A DNA stretch of 64,000 bases from Quillaja saponaria (taxonomy: Eukaryota > Streptophyta > Magnoliopsida > Fabales > Quillajaceae), in the NCBI GenBank assembly GCA_029379385.1, contig CM055618.1, forward strand, positions 5,156,134-5,220,133. The letters are read 5' to 3'. Made by a program: the position numbers and the translations under genes. This document shows positions 45,273 through 56,211 of the stretch, piece by piece (within the stretch, counting starts at the first letter, position 1; each line of letters opens with the position of its first letter). Under the pieces are notes generated by a model, which saw nothing but the letters and a program-made list of their open reading frames with translations, was not told where the DNA came from and ran no database searches.

Positions 45273-46304
45273 TAAAAATTTTAGTACTATATTGTACAAG
45301 AATTTATTATTGTGTGTAATATATATAAGTATAGCATTAAATTGTATGGAAATATTAAAAACATGATGATGACTAGTTTGAAAGTTGGCTGTCTGCTGGA
45401 TTTTCACTTGGCACTTGGTTTCTATGACTAAAATATAGAGATTAGTTTCTAGGACAAAGGAATGATGTCGGTTGTGTTTAATTTTGAGCAAGATTGTGTC
45501 CTTCAAACAGAAGAAAAGGACGTTAACTTGGTAGTTGCTCCTTCTCCCTCTAAACGCGCACAAAATTTGTTATTGTACTATTTTTTATATATATAAAAAC
45601 TGAATACTTCGAGTTGGGATTTTAGGAATGGGAAATTTTTTTAAAAAAATAAGGGTAAATTCATGTTAATTAAATGGGTTAGTTTAGACGAATTTCATAC
45701 AAAGACAGACTATTCCAAACGTTAGTTTAATTTAATTATTTTAGATGAATTTCGTCTTTTAGACGGTTTAGTCCAAAAGATAAGAGATACTTTAAAACAA
45801 AATCAGCAATAATGTGAATTGAATTGACACATGACACTTTAAGATGAGGATGGTCATGAGGATCGAGTAGGAGTTTCAAAATCTTACTTCATTACCTGAA
45901 CTAGCTTTTTCTTCTATCGAGATATGTGTTTGGAGTTTGTCCCTCACCTAGCCAACCAAAATGTTTACCAGTTATATCCTATCAACCAGATGCTATTGTC
46001 AGATTAATTTTACATGTATCTTGATTTATTTTTAATTTATTGCTCTAATCGATCATAAATTATTCACGAAGAGAGTAGAGAATTTATAAAAAAGATTAAT
46101 ATTAATTCTTTCATATATAGAATGCAGTGATTTTTTATTCTTAATTTCTCTAAGTTCTTTATATTTCTTTATTTTATCTAATATTTCATAAATCCAAGCA
46201 CTCTTTTGACACTTTGTATTGCATCTCCAATGATGATTGAGCACTAAATAATCTATATTCTCGTGATAGTGTGTCTAAGGAGGTTTCTAATCGTAATACC
46301 AAAC
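45273..46304. other. AT-rich intergenic tract
   Basis: No gene recognised. Short inverted AGACGAATTTC/GATGAATTTCGTC words occur near 45690-45760. Confidence 0.45.
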
Positions 46305-46880
46305 TAAGATTGCATCGTTTATTGTGAGGGGCTGGGTTCTGTAGTGAAGCAAAGGAGGGTGAAGGAATTTAGTAGGGTGGAGAAGCTATCTATGATCATT
46401 GTACAGGAGTCGAAGTTGGAGGTCGTTGACAAAACAAAAAAAAAAAAAAAAAAAAAAAATTGCTCATCAAATATGGTGGGACAAGGATTTAGAATTTGAG
46501 TGGGTGGGAGCACAAGGATCAGCGGCGGCCTTAATCTGTATTTGGAACCACGAAATGTTTGAATTGGAAGCAGTATATAAAAAGGAGAGGTATATCTCTA
46601 CGGTGGCGGTAATTGTATCTCAGAAATTTCGTTGTGTAATTTCAAATGTTTATGCTCCTAATAATGATCAAGAAAGAAAATTGCTTTGGAAATCTTTGGC
46701 AGAATATAGGAGTCAGTGGCTGGATCTTTGGTACCTAGCAGGAGACTTAATGTGGTAAGAGCTAGCGAGGGAAGGCACGAGGTGGTGGGAATTCAGTAAC
46801 AATAAGGGAATTTAACGAATTTATTGACGAGATATAGTTGGTTGAAATACCTATGGGAGGAAGTTGATTCACATGGTCTA
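46305..46880 (+). pseudogene. L1-type LINE, endonuclease part (left of the nested insertion)
   Basis: Translation gives the apurinic endonuclease-like N-terminus of a plant L1 element: an opening IVRGAGF-like stretch (about 46318), then WVGAQGSAAALICIWN (about 46501-46548), ISNVYAPNNDQERK (46639-46680) and a closing YLAGDLMW where GDFN is expected. A run of 27 A at 46434-46460 interrupts the frame. Stops and frameshifts are frequent. The element is cut at 46880 by the LTR retrotransposon and continues at 52216. Confidence 0.75.
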
Positions 46881-47125
46881 TGTTAGCGTCTGACTCTAAG
46901 AAACTAAGAAAGAAAGAAATTGGGTATTATTCATTCAGTGAATCAGATTTGTTTACACTTTTGAATATAAAGAGGAAGACTTGCTACAATCACTGTTATG
47001 TTCTCCAACGGCATTACAATAGTCTAACTAACTCTGTTATATGTAAACAACCCCGTGTTCTCTTCTCAACTAATTACAGTCTAATTTCCTTCAAAACGAC
47101 AGTCTTTCCTTTTGTGCCTGTAACA
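46881..47125 (-). repeat. 3' LTR of the chromovirus
   Basis: 245 bases, from TGTTAGCGTC to CCTGTAACA. Confidence 0.92.
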
Positions 47126-47140
47126 ATCCACCTCCCTTTG
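47126..47140 (-). promoter_or_regulatory. Polypurine tract of the chromovirus
   Basis: The minus strand reads AAAGGGAGGTGGAT directly before the 3' LTR, the position of the plus-strand primer. Confidence 0.75.
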
Positions 47141-47189
47141 AAGCATATCCTTGTCCTCAAGGGTGGAATGTGGGAAATTTCTGCTTAAT

Positions 47190-50100
47190 GCTTTTCAAGT
47201 CCTCCCATGTGGCATCCTCCATGAAAGACAAAGACCACTTGATCAATACTTGAGTTACCACTGTGTGACCTTTCCTTACTATCCTCCTTTCTAGTATACC
47301 TTCTGGTTCAATGTGACAATACCATCTTCATTACAGCTTGGTGGTATGGTTGTGGCTGGATTCTCCCCTATGGCTACCTTCAACTGGGAGACATGGAACA
47401 CATGATGTATTTTGGAAGTTGATGGAAAATTCAACTCATATGCCACTGCTCCCACCTTCCTTGTAATTACATATGGACCAAAATACTTTTAGCTTAGTTT
47501 CAAGTGGTATCTAGTAACTAGTGATTGCTGTCTGTATGGCTGCAACTTCAAGTAGACCTTATCCCCCACTTGAAATGCCTTATCTGTTCTATGCTTGTTG
47601 GTCTGCATCCTCATCCTGTTATGTGCCCTCTCCATATGAAACTTCAATACCTTGATAGTTTCTTCTCTAGCATTTAATCTTCTGTCTACTTTTTCTACTG
47701 CAGTGCTACTTGATAGGTAAGGAATGTGCACAGGAGGTTTTTGGCCATATAAGACTTGATAAGGAGTGGTCTGTATAGCACTGTGAAAATTGGTATTATA
47801 CTAATATTCTGCCAAGGGAAGCCACCTGACCCTTTCCTTGGGCTGTTCACTTGTCATACACCTTAGATATGTTTCTAAGCATCTGTTTAGCACTTCAGTT
47901 TGACCATCTGTTTATGGATGGTAAGCTGTAAATAATCTTTGCTTGATTCCTTGCCTTTTCATCAGTTCATCCCATAATTTATTGAGAAAAATCTTATCCC
48001 TATCAGAGACAATTGATGTGGGGGTCCATGCAGTCTGAAAATAGCATTCATGAACACTTGAGCCACTTCAATAGCTGAGAAAGGGTGTGCTAAGGGAAAT
48101 GAAATGAGCATACTTGCTGACTATTCACCATCACCAGGATTACATTCATGCCCTCAGATTTTGGAAGCCCCTCCACAAAGTCCATGGCTATATCAATCCA
48201 AACCCTGTCTGGAATAGGTAACGGTTGTAAAAAACCAGCACTAGCTGCTGTCTCATACTTAGCCTTTTGACATATTCCACATGCTTTCAGAAATTCCTTC
48301 ACATTAGGCTTCCATCTTTTCCAGTACATGTTGACTGCTATCCTTTTGCAAGTTAGTACTACCCCTGAATGGCTGCCGATGCCTCCTACTCGGCAGCCAT
48401 GGTAACATTGTATTATTTCTTACTTCAAAGTTGGTTATTCCCTATTACCAGCTTCCCCATTCTTTTCAACACTCCTTGCTCCCAAGTGTAATGGCTATGG
48501 CTATCAATTGACTCACCCAGTTCTTTAATAATTTTCTGCAACCTTTCATCTTGTTCCCATGATTGCTTTCTTTTCTGCAGCAACTCAAATTGCATAGTTG
48601 TAGTGTATACCATACACAATTGTGGTTCATCCCTCATAGATAGAGCATCAGCTACTACGTTTGTGCTTCCCTTTTTGTAGCAAATCTCATAGTCAAAACC
48701 CATCATTTTCCCTAAAAATTCCTACTATGTTGGAGTAGTTAACCTTTGATTGGACAAAAATCTCAAACTTTGGTGGTCAGTTCTGATTTGGAAATGTCTT
48801 CCAATCAAGTAAGAACTCCACTCTTATAGCAAACACAATTGCCAACATTTCCTTCTCATAAGTGGACATACTTTGATGTTTTTGAGACAGTGCATTATTG
48901 ATAAATGCTATGGGTCTTTTGGTTTGCATCAGTACAACACCAATCCCTATGCCACAAGCATCAATCTCAATTATGAAAATCACAATAAAGTTCGGCATTG
49001 CCAATACTGGTGCTTCAGTCATGGCATTTTTTAACCTTTGAAAGGCTACTTCAGCTTCTTAGGACCATACGAATGCTGCTTTCTTTAACAACTCAGTAAG
49101 AGGCTTGTTGATACTACCATATCCTTTCACAAACTTCTTGTAGTAGCCAGTCAAACCCAAAAAACCCCTTAATGCTTTTACTGTTTTTGGCACGGGCCAT
49201 TCAATCATACCTTCAATTTTTTTATATTAGCTGCCACCCCCATTTTCAGTTATGATATAGCCTAGATATTCAACCTCCTTAGCCTTGAAAGAGCATTTGT
49301 TCTCATTTACAAATAAGGTATGTTTCCTCAGCACTTCAAATATCACAGTAAAGTGTTTTATATGCTGGTCCCAATTCTGATTGTAAATCAATATATCATA
49401 TATGAAGACCAACACAAATTTCCTCAAAAACGGTCTAAACACCTCAGTCATCAAGCTTTGAAATGTTAATGGAGCATTCGTTAACCCAAAAGGCATTACC
49501 AAGTATTCATTATGGCCAGATTGTGTCATAAAGGCTGTTTTTGGAATGTCCTCTTCTGCCATCCTGATTTGATGATACCCAACCCTTAAGTCTAATTTGG
49601 AGAATACTTTTGCCCCATGAAGCTCATCCAGTAGCTCCTCAATTTCTAGAATAGGGAACTTGTCTTTTATTGTCAGTTGATTGAGTTGTTTATAATTAAC
49701 ACACATCCTCCACAACCCATCTTTTTTCTTTACAATAACTATAGGTGAAGAAAAAGGACTGTTACTAGTCCTAATAATTCCAGACTCCATCATTTCTGCA
49801 TCATCTTTTCAATAGTGTCCTTATGAATTACAGGGTACCTATAAGGTCTTAGTTTCACCATTTGACCTTCATCTTTCAGAGGCATCCTATGATCATAGGA
49901 TCTATGAGGGGGCAAACTCTTAGGTTCCTGGAAAATATCTTTAAATTGATGCAGTACTTTAGCTATATCAAAAGGTATATTAGTTAGCTTTGTAGCTCTG
50001 CATTCCTCTCTATTTTGCTTCCCCTGTTGGTTATTCTTCTCAGTTACTTGCGCTATCATCAAAGAACTCCCACAGTGGCTAGTTTTCCTCAACTCCTTCG

Positions 50101-50520
50101 GTTGGATTACTCCTACTTCTCTATTCCCACTGCCTTGTAACATTATTGAAGCTTAACCCTTCCAAAACAGCATAGTCATCCTATCAAAGTCCTATAGGAT
50201 AGGACCCAGTGTTGACAGCCATTGTATTCTTAACACTATATGGCAGCCCCCAAAGGCATGACCAAGAAATTAGCCTGAAATGCCCTTTTCTGCATTTGCC
50301 ATTTCAACTGATTGCATTGAAGTTGAATTTCACCTTTTCTCCATTTACTATTGTAACTTTGCATCCTTCAGATACTTGTAAGCTACACCCAAACTTTTTT
50401 GCATATTTCACATCAAGGAAATTATGAGTGCTTCCATTATCAACCAATATCAATAAGGGTTGATTATTCATTATGTCCTTTATCTTCATGGTTTGGTACT
50501 CATCCAGTCCCTACAATGCA
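47190..50520 (-). pseudogene. Chromovirus pol pseudogene
   Basis: Reading right to left: an aspartic protease with LVDNGSTHNFLD (about 50415-50450); reverse transcriptase at 49227-49793 with [34 protein letters not shown] and [14 protein letters not shown]; RNase H with IIEIDACGIGIGVVLMQ (about 48915-48970) and STYEKEMLAIVFA; an integrase zinc-binding part (48425-48600) and core with VWIDIAMDFVEGLPKSEG (about 48135-48220); a GDKVYLKLQPYRQQS segment (47520-47570); and a chromodomain-like end with VLIKWSLSFMEDATWEDL (about 47200-47270). The reverse transcriptase active site reads FIYDILIY instead of F(F)DDILIY, so one catalytic aspartate is lost. Several stops and frameshifts separate the domains. 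Confidence 0.9.
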
Positions 50521-50639
50521 TGTAATGATATCCTAGGTGTCTCCTGTGGCTCTTCCTCACAAATTTCAGTAATGCTTATATTGTTGGAGACCCTTGCATC
50601 GTACTCCATCGCTTCTTCCTCTTCCACTTCCAACACAAT

Positions 50640-51823
50640 CTAGTATAATTGAGACCTCCTGTACCTATGGCCTGGTACATACTTCTCCTCACACTAATAA
50701 CATAACCGCTTCAATCTTTTTTCTTCCATCTCTTTTTGACTCATGTTCTTGGTAGGTTTGTATGGGTTATTGGGTCTGGAATTGGTTGATTTAGGTTTGG
50801 ATTTGGTGTTTGATGAGTTAGATAGAAATTTAGGTGTGGGTGGCATTAGAGCTGGTAGGGTTCTAGGAGTGAAATTTGGTTGGTAGGTGTTAGGTTTTTG
50901 TTGGGTTCTTTTGGTTAATTCCAAGAAGGTGGATTCTTGTATTCTTGCCAAATACATGGCTTCAGTCAGACTTTTGGGATTAAAACACCTTACTGCTATT
51001 TTAATTTCCATTCTCAATCCGCTCAAGAAATAACTCATTGTAATTTCTTCTGGTATATTAGTGTGACTAAGGGTTTTCTCAAAAGCTTCTTGATTTTCCT
51101 TTACACCACCCCACTACTTTAACTTCACTAAATTGGCCACAGGATCTTCATAAACAGTATTTGCAAACCCGTTCCTCATATTGGCAATGCAATGTATCGA
51201 TCCCATGACATTACCACTCCTGCAAGACTTTTCATAAAGTTCTGGTGCCAGTGTAAGGCTCTCACATCTAAATGAGCACTTACTGTCCTCACATTAAGTA
51301 CTTCCAACAAGCCTTCCATCTTAAAGAATTGCTTAACCCTAGAATACCAATCTTTGAAGTTATCTCATTCAAACCTTGGACAATCCATTCTTGCATACCT
51401 CACTAGATGATAAACATTTCCAAAGTGTGCAGCATCAGGTATAACTGTTCTTGCTCCAAACAATCCTCGAGCCCCCATGTCCATAGCCTCTTGACCCTTT
51501 TCTCTTGGAATTCCTCCTATCTGCCCCTTTAGTATGGGATTTCTTCCTTGTAACCCATCAAGATTCCCAAAAATTAGGATTTCTGGAATGCCTGGAGTAA
51601 TATTTATGTTTCTTGGAATTTCTGGAGCCTGATGGCCTCCAACCCATATCCCCATAGTTTGTAACTCAGGTGCCAAATTTATTCCTGGCACCACACCTCC
51701 ATTGCCTTGTGCCAGCTGACCTCCCTGAGCTAGAAGATTTTGGTCATTACCACCCCTTACCCTCTTGAGTTCTTCCATGATCTGAGAAAATCTTTCATCA
51801 CTTATTCGATTAGCTTCTTCCAT
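50640..51823 (-). pseudogene. Chromovirus gag pseudogene
   Basis: Starts at an ATG at 51823 (MEEANRISDERFSQIMEELK), runs with breaks through a retrotransposon gag domain (YARMDCPRFE near 51365, then MSYFLSGLRMEIKIAVRCF near 51000) and a Pro/Asn/Ser-rich linker. The expected zinc knuckle (about 50640-50705) begins LCY then a stop, and later has GHRYRR where a cysteine should follow, so it is broken. Stops between the two gag parts show it is inactive. Confidence 0.8.
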
Positions 51824-51938
51824 TCATCAATTGTGGCCATTCAAGGTTTACTGCATCGTTTCTTGGAAGTTCTTAATCTTTCTTTCTAGCCTGTGAATTT
51901 CTTGCATCTGCTTTGACTCTACCATGGCTCAAAACAGA

Positions 51939-51950
51939 GCTCTGATACCA
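51939..51950 (-). promoter_or_regulatory. Primer-binding site of the chromovirus (tRNA-iMet)
   Basis: The minus strand reads TGGTATCAGAGC, complementary to the 3' end of initiator methionine tRNA, three bases inside the 5' LTR. Confidence 0.92.
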
Positions 51951-51953
51951 AAG

Positions 51954-52215
51954 TGTTAGTGTCTAACTCTAAGAAACTAAGAAACAAAGAAACAAAGACA
52001 AAAAGAAATTGGGTATTATTCATTTAGTGAATCAGATTTGTTTACACTTTTGAATATAAAGAGGAAGACTTGCTATAGCCACCGCTATGTTCTCCAATGG
52101 CATTACATTAGTCTAACTAACTCTGTTATATGTAAACGACCTTGTGTTCTCTTCTCAACTAATTACAGTCTAATTTCCTTCAAAAACGGAAGTCTTTCCT
52201 TTTATGCCTCTAACA
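51954..52215 (-). repeat. 5' LTR of the chromovirus
   Basis: 262 bases, from TGTTAGTGTC to CCTCTAACA. It carries a 17-base longer AAAGAAACAAAGACAAAA stretch than the other LTR. Confidence 0.92.
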
Positions 52216-55200
52216 GTCTATGAACAAGGAGATCCCAAATTGTAGTAAGCTTGACAAGTTTTTATTGTAAGGGATTAGGTTATGACTTTTCCCAAACTAA
52301 GACAATGGAACATTCCTTCTCTTTTGTTAGATTATAAGCTAATATGTCTAGAGATTGAGGATTTAGATTAGGGGTTAAAGCCGTTCAGAATTTTTAACTA
52401 CTGGCTTGAAGATAAAAGATTTAATTTGATGGTCGATCCGAGTTTTGGAATAGGGAGGTTCAGAATAATGAATTTTCAGGCGACATTAGTCTGTGCTTGA
52501 AAAATTTGAAGTTATGTATAAAAGAAAAATATAGCAAAAGTACATCTAAAGATGGGAGTTCAATTCAAAAGTTAGAAAGGAAAATGCAAGTAAATGTTTC
52601 AAAAGGAAGAGGAAAAGGTTTGACAGAAGAAGAACTTAAATGCAAAAGTTTGTTATGTAATGAGTTGTGGAAAGCTTACAGGAAAGAGGAAAGTGAATGG
52701 AGGCAGAAGTCTAGGTTGACTTGGTTGCATGATGAGGAAAGGAATACTCATTTTTTTTCATACCATGGCATCCCAAAGAAGAAGGAGGAAGTACATAGCC
52801 TATTTGCTCAACAATAGGAGTCTTGTGTTAAATCTAATCGAAGTCAAGAATTTTTTTTTCTAGTACTTCAAAAGACATTTTGCAGCACAAACTCTAGGGC
52901 CTGATGAATTCAACATCAATTTTATTAAAGCCAATTGGAGAATACTCAAACATGAGGTTATGGCTTTTTTAATGAAATTTCATCAATCAAGGCAGTTGGC
53001 TAAAAACATAAATTGCTATTTCCTAACACTTATTAAGAAGCACAGTGACACAAAAATTAAATGTATACAGACTAATATGTTTAATTGGGTGCATTTACAA
53101 GATCTTGGCAAAAGTCTTATCCAGAAGACTTAAAGTGAAGATGAAATATGTGGTGGGGGAGTATCAATCAGCTTTCATTGAGGGGAGGTAGATTTTAGAC
53201 AGTATTTTGAGAGCCAATGAAGCTATAAACTATATGTCTAAATAAGGAAAATGGGGACTTATATTCAAGATTGACTTCGAAAAGGCATAAGATAGTGTGA
53301 ATTGAAGTTTTTTTTTTTTCGACGTGATGAGATAAATGGGTTTTGGAAAAAAAATGGAGAATGTGGATTTGGAGGTGCATCTCTATGGTATATTTATCCA
53401 TATTGGTTAATGGTTCCCCTACTCAACAATTTATAAAAAAAAAGGAGGCTGAGGCAAGGGGACTCATTATCTCCGTTTTTGTTTGACCTTGTGAGTGAGG
53501 CCTTAAGTATTTTGATAATTCAAGCTTGTAAGGGGGTTTATTTAAAAGCATTGGTGTTGGTGGAGATGAATTAGCTATCACCCACCTTCAATTTGCGAAT
53601 GATACCATTATTTTTGTTCAAAAAGATTTAGAGCAACTTCATATGGTAAAAATAGTATTAAGGTTTTCACTTGGTATCAGGTCTAAAGGTGAATTTCGGA
53701 AAGAGTTACCTTGTTAGAATTGGCATGGATCATGACTTAGTAGGCAGGTGGGCTTGGCATCGGCAATCTGAAATTGAAGAATAAAGCTCTTCTTGATAAA
53801 TGGAGTTGGTGATTTGCAAATGAGGCTTTGTCTTTGTGGAGGAAAATTGTATGTGCAAAATACAAGTATAATTGTTCTACTCCTTGGATTGAAGGTGGCT
53901 CATTTTATCGTGTATCTACTATTTGGATAAATATTGTGGAAGTCATTACCGTACATGATGATTTTGTAGAAATTGCAAGAGATAGTCGAGTGTGTTTAGT
54001 TGGCAATGGTAAGATGCTTAAATTCTAGAAGGATTTATGTGCTGGTCATTCTTTACTTATGAATTTGTTCCCTAGAATTTTTGCGCTTTCTAGAAACAAG
54101 GATGGGAATGTATCGGATTTTAGTTATTGAGAAGGGGAATTGTGAAGGCGGATCTTAGAGTTACGAAGAAGAGTGTTTTATTGGGAAGTAGAAAGTTGGA
54201 ATGAATTGTTATCATTATTAAATTCATTCATTATTTGTAAGGATAAGGATGACAGAATTATTTGGAAATATACTTCTAATGGGAAATATACATTTAAATC
54301 CTTCACAGAGGTGTATGAAGATAAAAAATCTTTTCCTACGGCTCTAGTTGAAAATTGTGTTTGGAAAGGTTTAGCTCCTCCTAAAGTTGAGATCTTTGTA
54401 TGGTTATTATCCAAAGGGCGTGTGGCAGTCAAAGAGGTGCTCAAGTATCTGGGGGTATTGCATGAAGAGGTGGATTACTGTGTGCTATGTGGCAAAACAA
54501 CCTAGTCAATTGATCACTTGTTTGTTTTATGTGATGGTTCATGGGAAATCTAGTATGGGTTTTTAAACTGGTATGATGTATTATGGAGTAGCCCTGGCAA
54601 AGTGGTTGACTTAATAACCTCTTGGAGTTCTGTATATCCTTATGCAAATAGGAAAGGGTTTGGGATATGTTGTTATACATTATTTCTGTGGTCAATTTGG
54701 TTGGAGAGAAATCAGGTGATAATCAGGGAGAAGGTTGTATCAATAAATTCTATTCCAGAAACAATTAAACAGCGTTTGGCATGGTAGGTCAAAGCTAAGT
54801 GGCCAAGGTTGAATAGATTAATATGCCAAATAATGCAAAATATTAATATGATTGAAGGAGGAAGCTTAATAAGAAGGACAAGAAAGATAGCCAATTAGAA
54901 GCCTTCAGATTAAGGTAAGCTTAAATTCAACGTTGATGGATCTTCATTGGGAAAACAAGATCTGGAAAGAATTGGAGTTGTACTAAGGGATCACAATGGT
55001 AATATCAGAGCAATATTTTCCAAGAATATTGGCTTAGCAGACTCTAATTTGGCAGAACATAAGGCAATTGCTTATGCTATTTCAATGATAGTTGCTGGAT
55101 TGAATTATGAGGAATCGGATTTGATCATGGAAAGCGATTCAAAAAACTTTAATAGATGGGCGAAAGATAAAAGTGATTCCCTATGGAGTTATGATGAACT

Positions 55201-56035
55201 TTTGAAGGACTTAGATAGAAATATGGCAAAGTTAAAAAGTGTGGAGTATGTTCATGTCTTCAGGAGTGTAAACAACATGGCTAAGGTAAGGTCAAGCGTT
55301 GCAACGAAATGAGGGCTTGGTTGTGAGGGTAATTAGCTTGGGTGGTATTGCACAAAGAGAAGTATAAACGGCTAGTTTGAAGTCTTTGAAAATGAGTCAT
55401 GCATCTGTTATGCCTTTCTTTTGGGAGATTGAAGCAAGTGAAATTTCATTTATAAAAAGACGTTGAAGGTATCATGGATCAAACATCATTTCTTTGCCAT
55501 GAAAATTCATTGTGTGAGCCAAATTTTTCTACTCTATGTATTCTTAGCATGTTCAAAAAGGAGGGTTGGAAGGTAGACTTCGTTTTTGTGCTGGAAGACA
55601 TAAAGGATTCTGATTATGTAGGCTATGAAGTGTCAGGGATCAGGCATTGCAATGACATAAGTGCTTGGTTGTGAGGTTATTCAGTTTGGGTGGTATTATA
55701 CAACGAGAAGTACAAACGGACTAAAGTTTTGAAAGAGGGGTCACGGCCTATGATGTGCTTTCTTACTGTTTGGGAGGTAAGTTTAGTCAATCACAAATGG
55801 TTTTTTTAGTGGGTGGTTCATCAGAAGTGTCAATGTGTAAGGAAGGGTATGTGAATTAAGTTTATTGAATTCCTATGTAGGTTGGTTATAGGATGAAAAT
55901 TAGGTAGTTTTTTTTTTTTTCTATAAATTTTGGGCTATGGTGTTTGGTGTATAGTGTTTATCTAGGATAATTTGGTTGAGGGTTATAAGCTTTTACTTAT
56001 GGTTAGTAAAACTATTCTTCATTTGCCGTTCAAAA
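52216..56035 (+). pseudogene. L1-type LINE, reverse transcriptase to RNase H (right of the nested insertion)
   Basis: Continues the element begun at 46305. In order: a linker with ESEWRQKSRLTWLHDEERNT (about 52690-52750); reverse transcriptase blocks with GPDEFNINFIKANW (about 52892), LRQGDSLSPFLFDLVSEAL (about 53453-53510) and HLQFANDTIIFVQKD (about 53582-53626); a zinc-binding domain with YTSNGKYTFKSF (about 54271), WKGLAPPKVEIFVWLL (54364-54411) and CVLCGKTT (54481-54504); and an RNase H domain (54917-55312) with FNVDGSS, NLAEHKAI and IMESDS supplying Asp, Glu and Asp. The active-site FADD is FAND. Stops and frameshifts are numerous, but the RNase H frame is open for 121 codons. The 3' untranslated part ends near 56035 after CCGTTCAAAAATAATTAAA, a usual L1 tail form. 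Confidence 0.85.
55312..55722. repeat. 60-bp direct repeat in the LINE 3' untranslated region
   Basis: GCTTGGTTGTGAGG followed by GGGTGGTATT, AGAAGTA and AAACGG occurs at 55314-55368 and again at 55661-55720, about 350 bases apart and in the same order, with around ten differences. Confidence 0.75.
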
Positions 56036-56203
56036 ATAATTAAATTTATTTGATCATCTTTAATTTATATTATTCTAAGTTTGATGGTCTTATTGCTAAA
56101 TAATAATGTGTAAATTATTTGAAGGAAATTTTTTTCACATAATGTAAGGAAATTTCTAAATAAATTTTTTCGTACATTGAAAAAAGAAAAGAAATTTCTA
56201 AAA
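56036..56203. other. Short AT-rich spacer
   Basis: No feature recognised. A GAAATTTCTAAA word is repeated at 56147 and 56190. Confidence 0.4.
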
Positions 56204-56211
56204 CTATATAT

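Larger units (their letters stand above)
46881..52215 (-). mobile_element. Full-length Ty3/gypsy chromovirus (Reina-like), dead, 5,335 bp
   Basis: Two similar LTRs bound the element, and GTCTA flanks it at 46876-46880 and 52216-52220, a perfect 5-bp target duplication. Genes run on the minus strand, so the right LTR is the 5' LTR. Order: 5' LTR, primer site for tRNA-iMet, gag, protease, reverse transcriptase, RNase H, integrase, chromodomain-like C-terminus, polypurine tract, 3' LTR. The chromodomain places it in the chromoviruses. Short LTRs and a total near 5.3 kb fit the Reina lineage, which is an inference. By eye the LTRs differ by about 17 substitutions over 245 aligned bases plus a 17-base length difference, so the insertion is not recent. 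It sits inside an L1 LINE. Confidence 0.92.
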
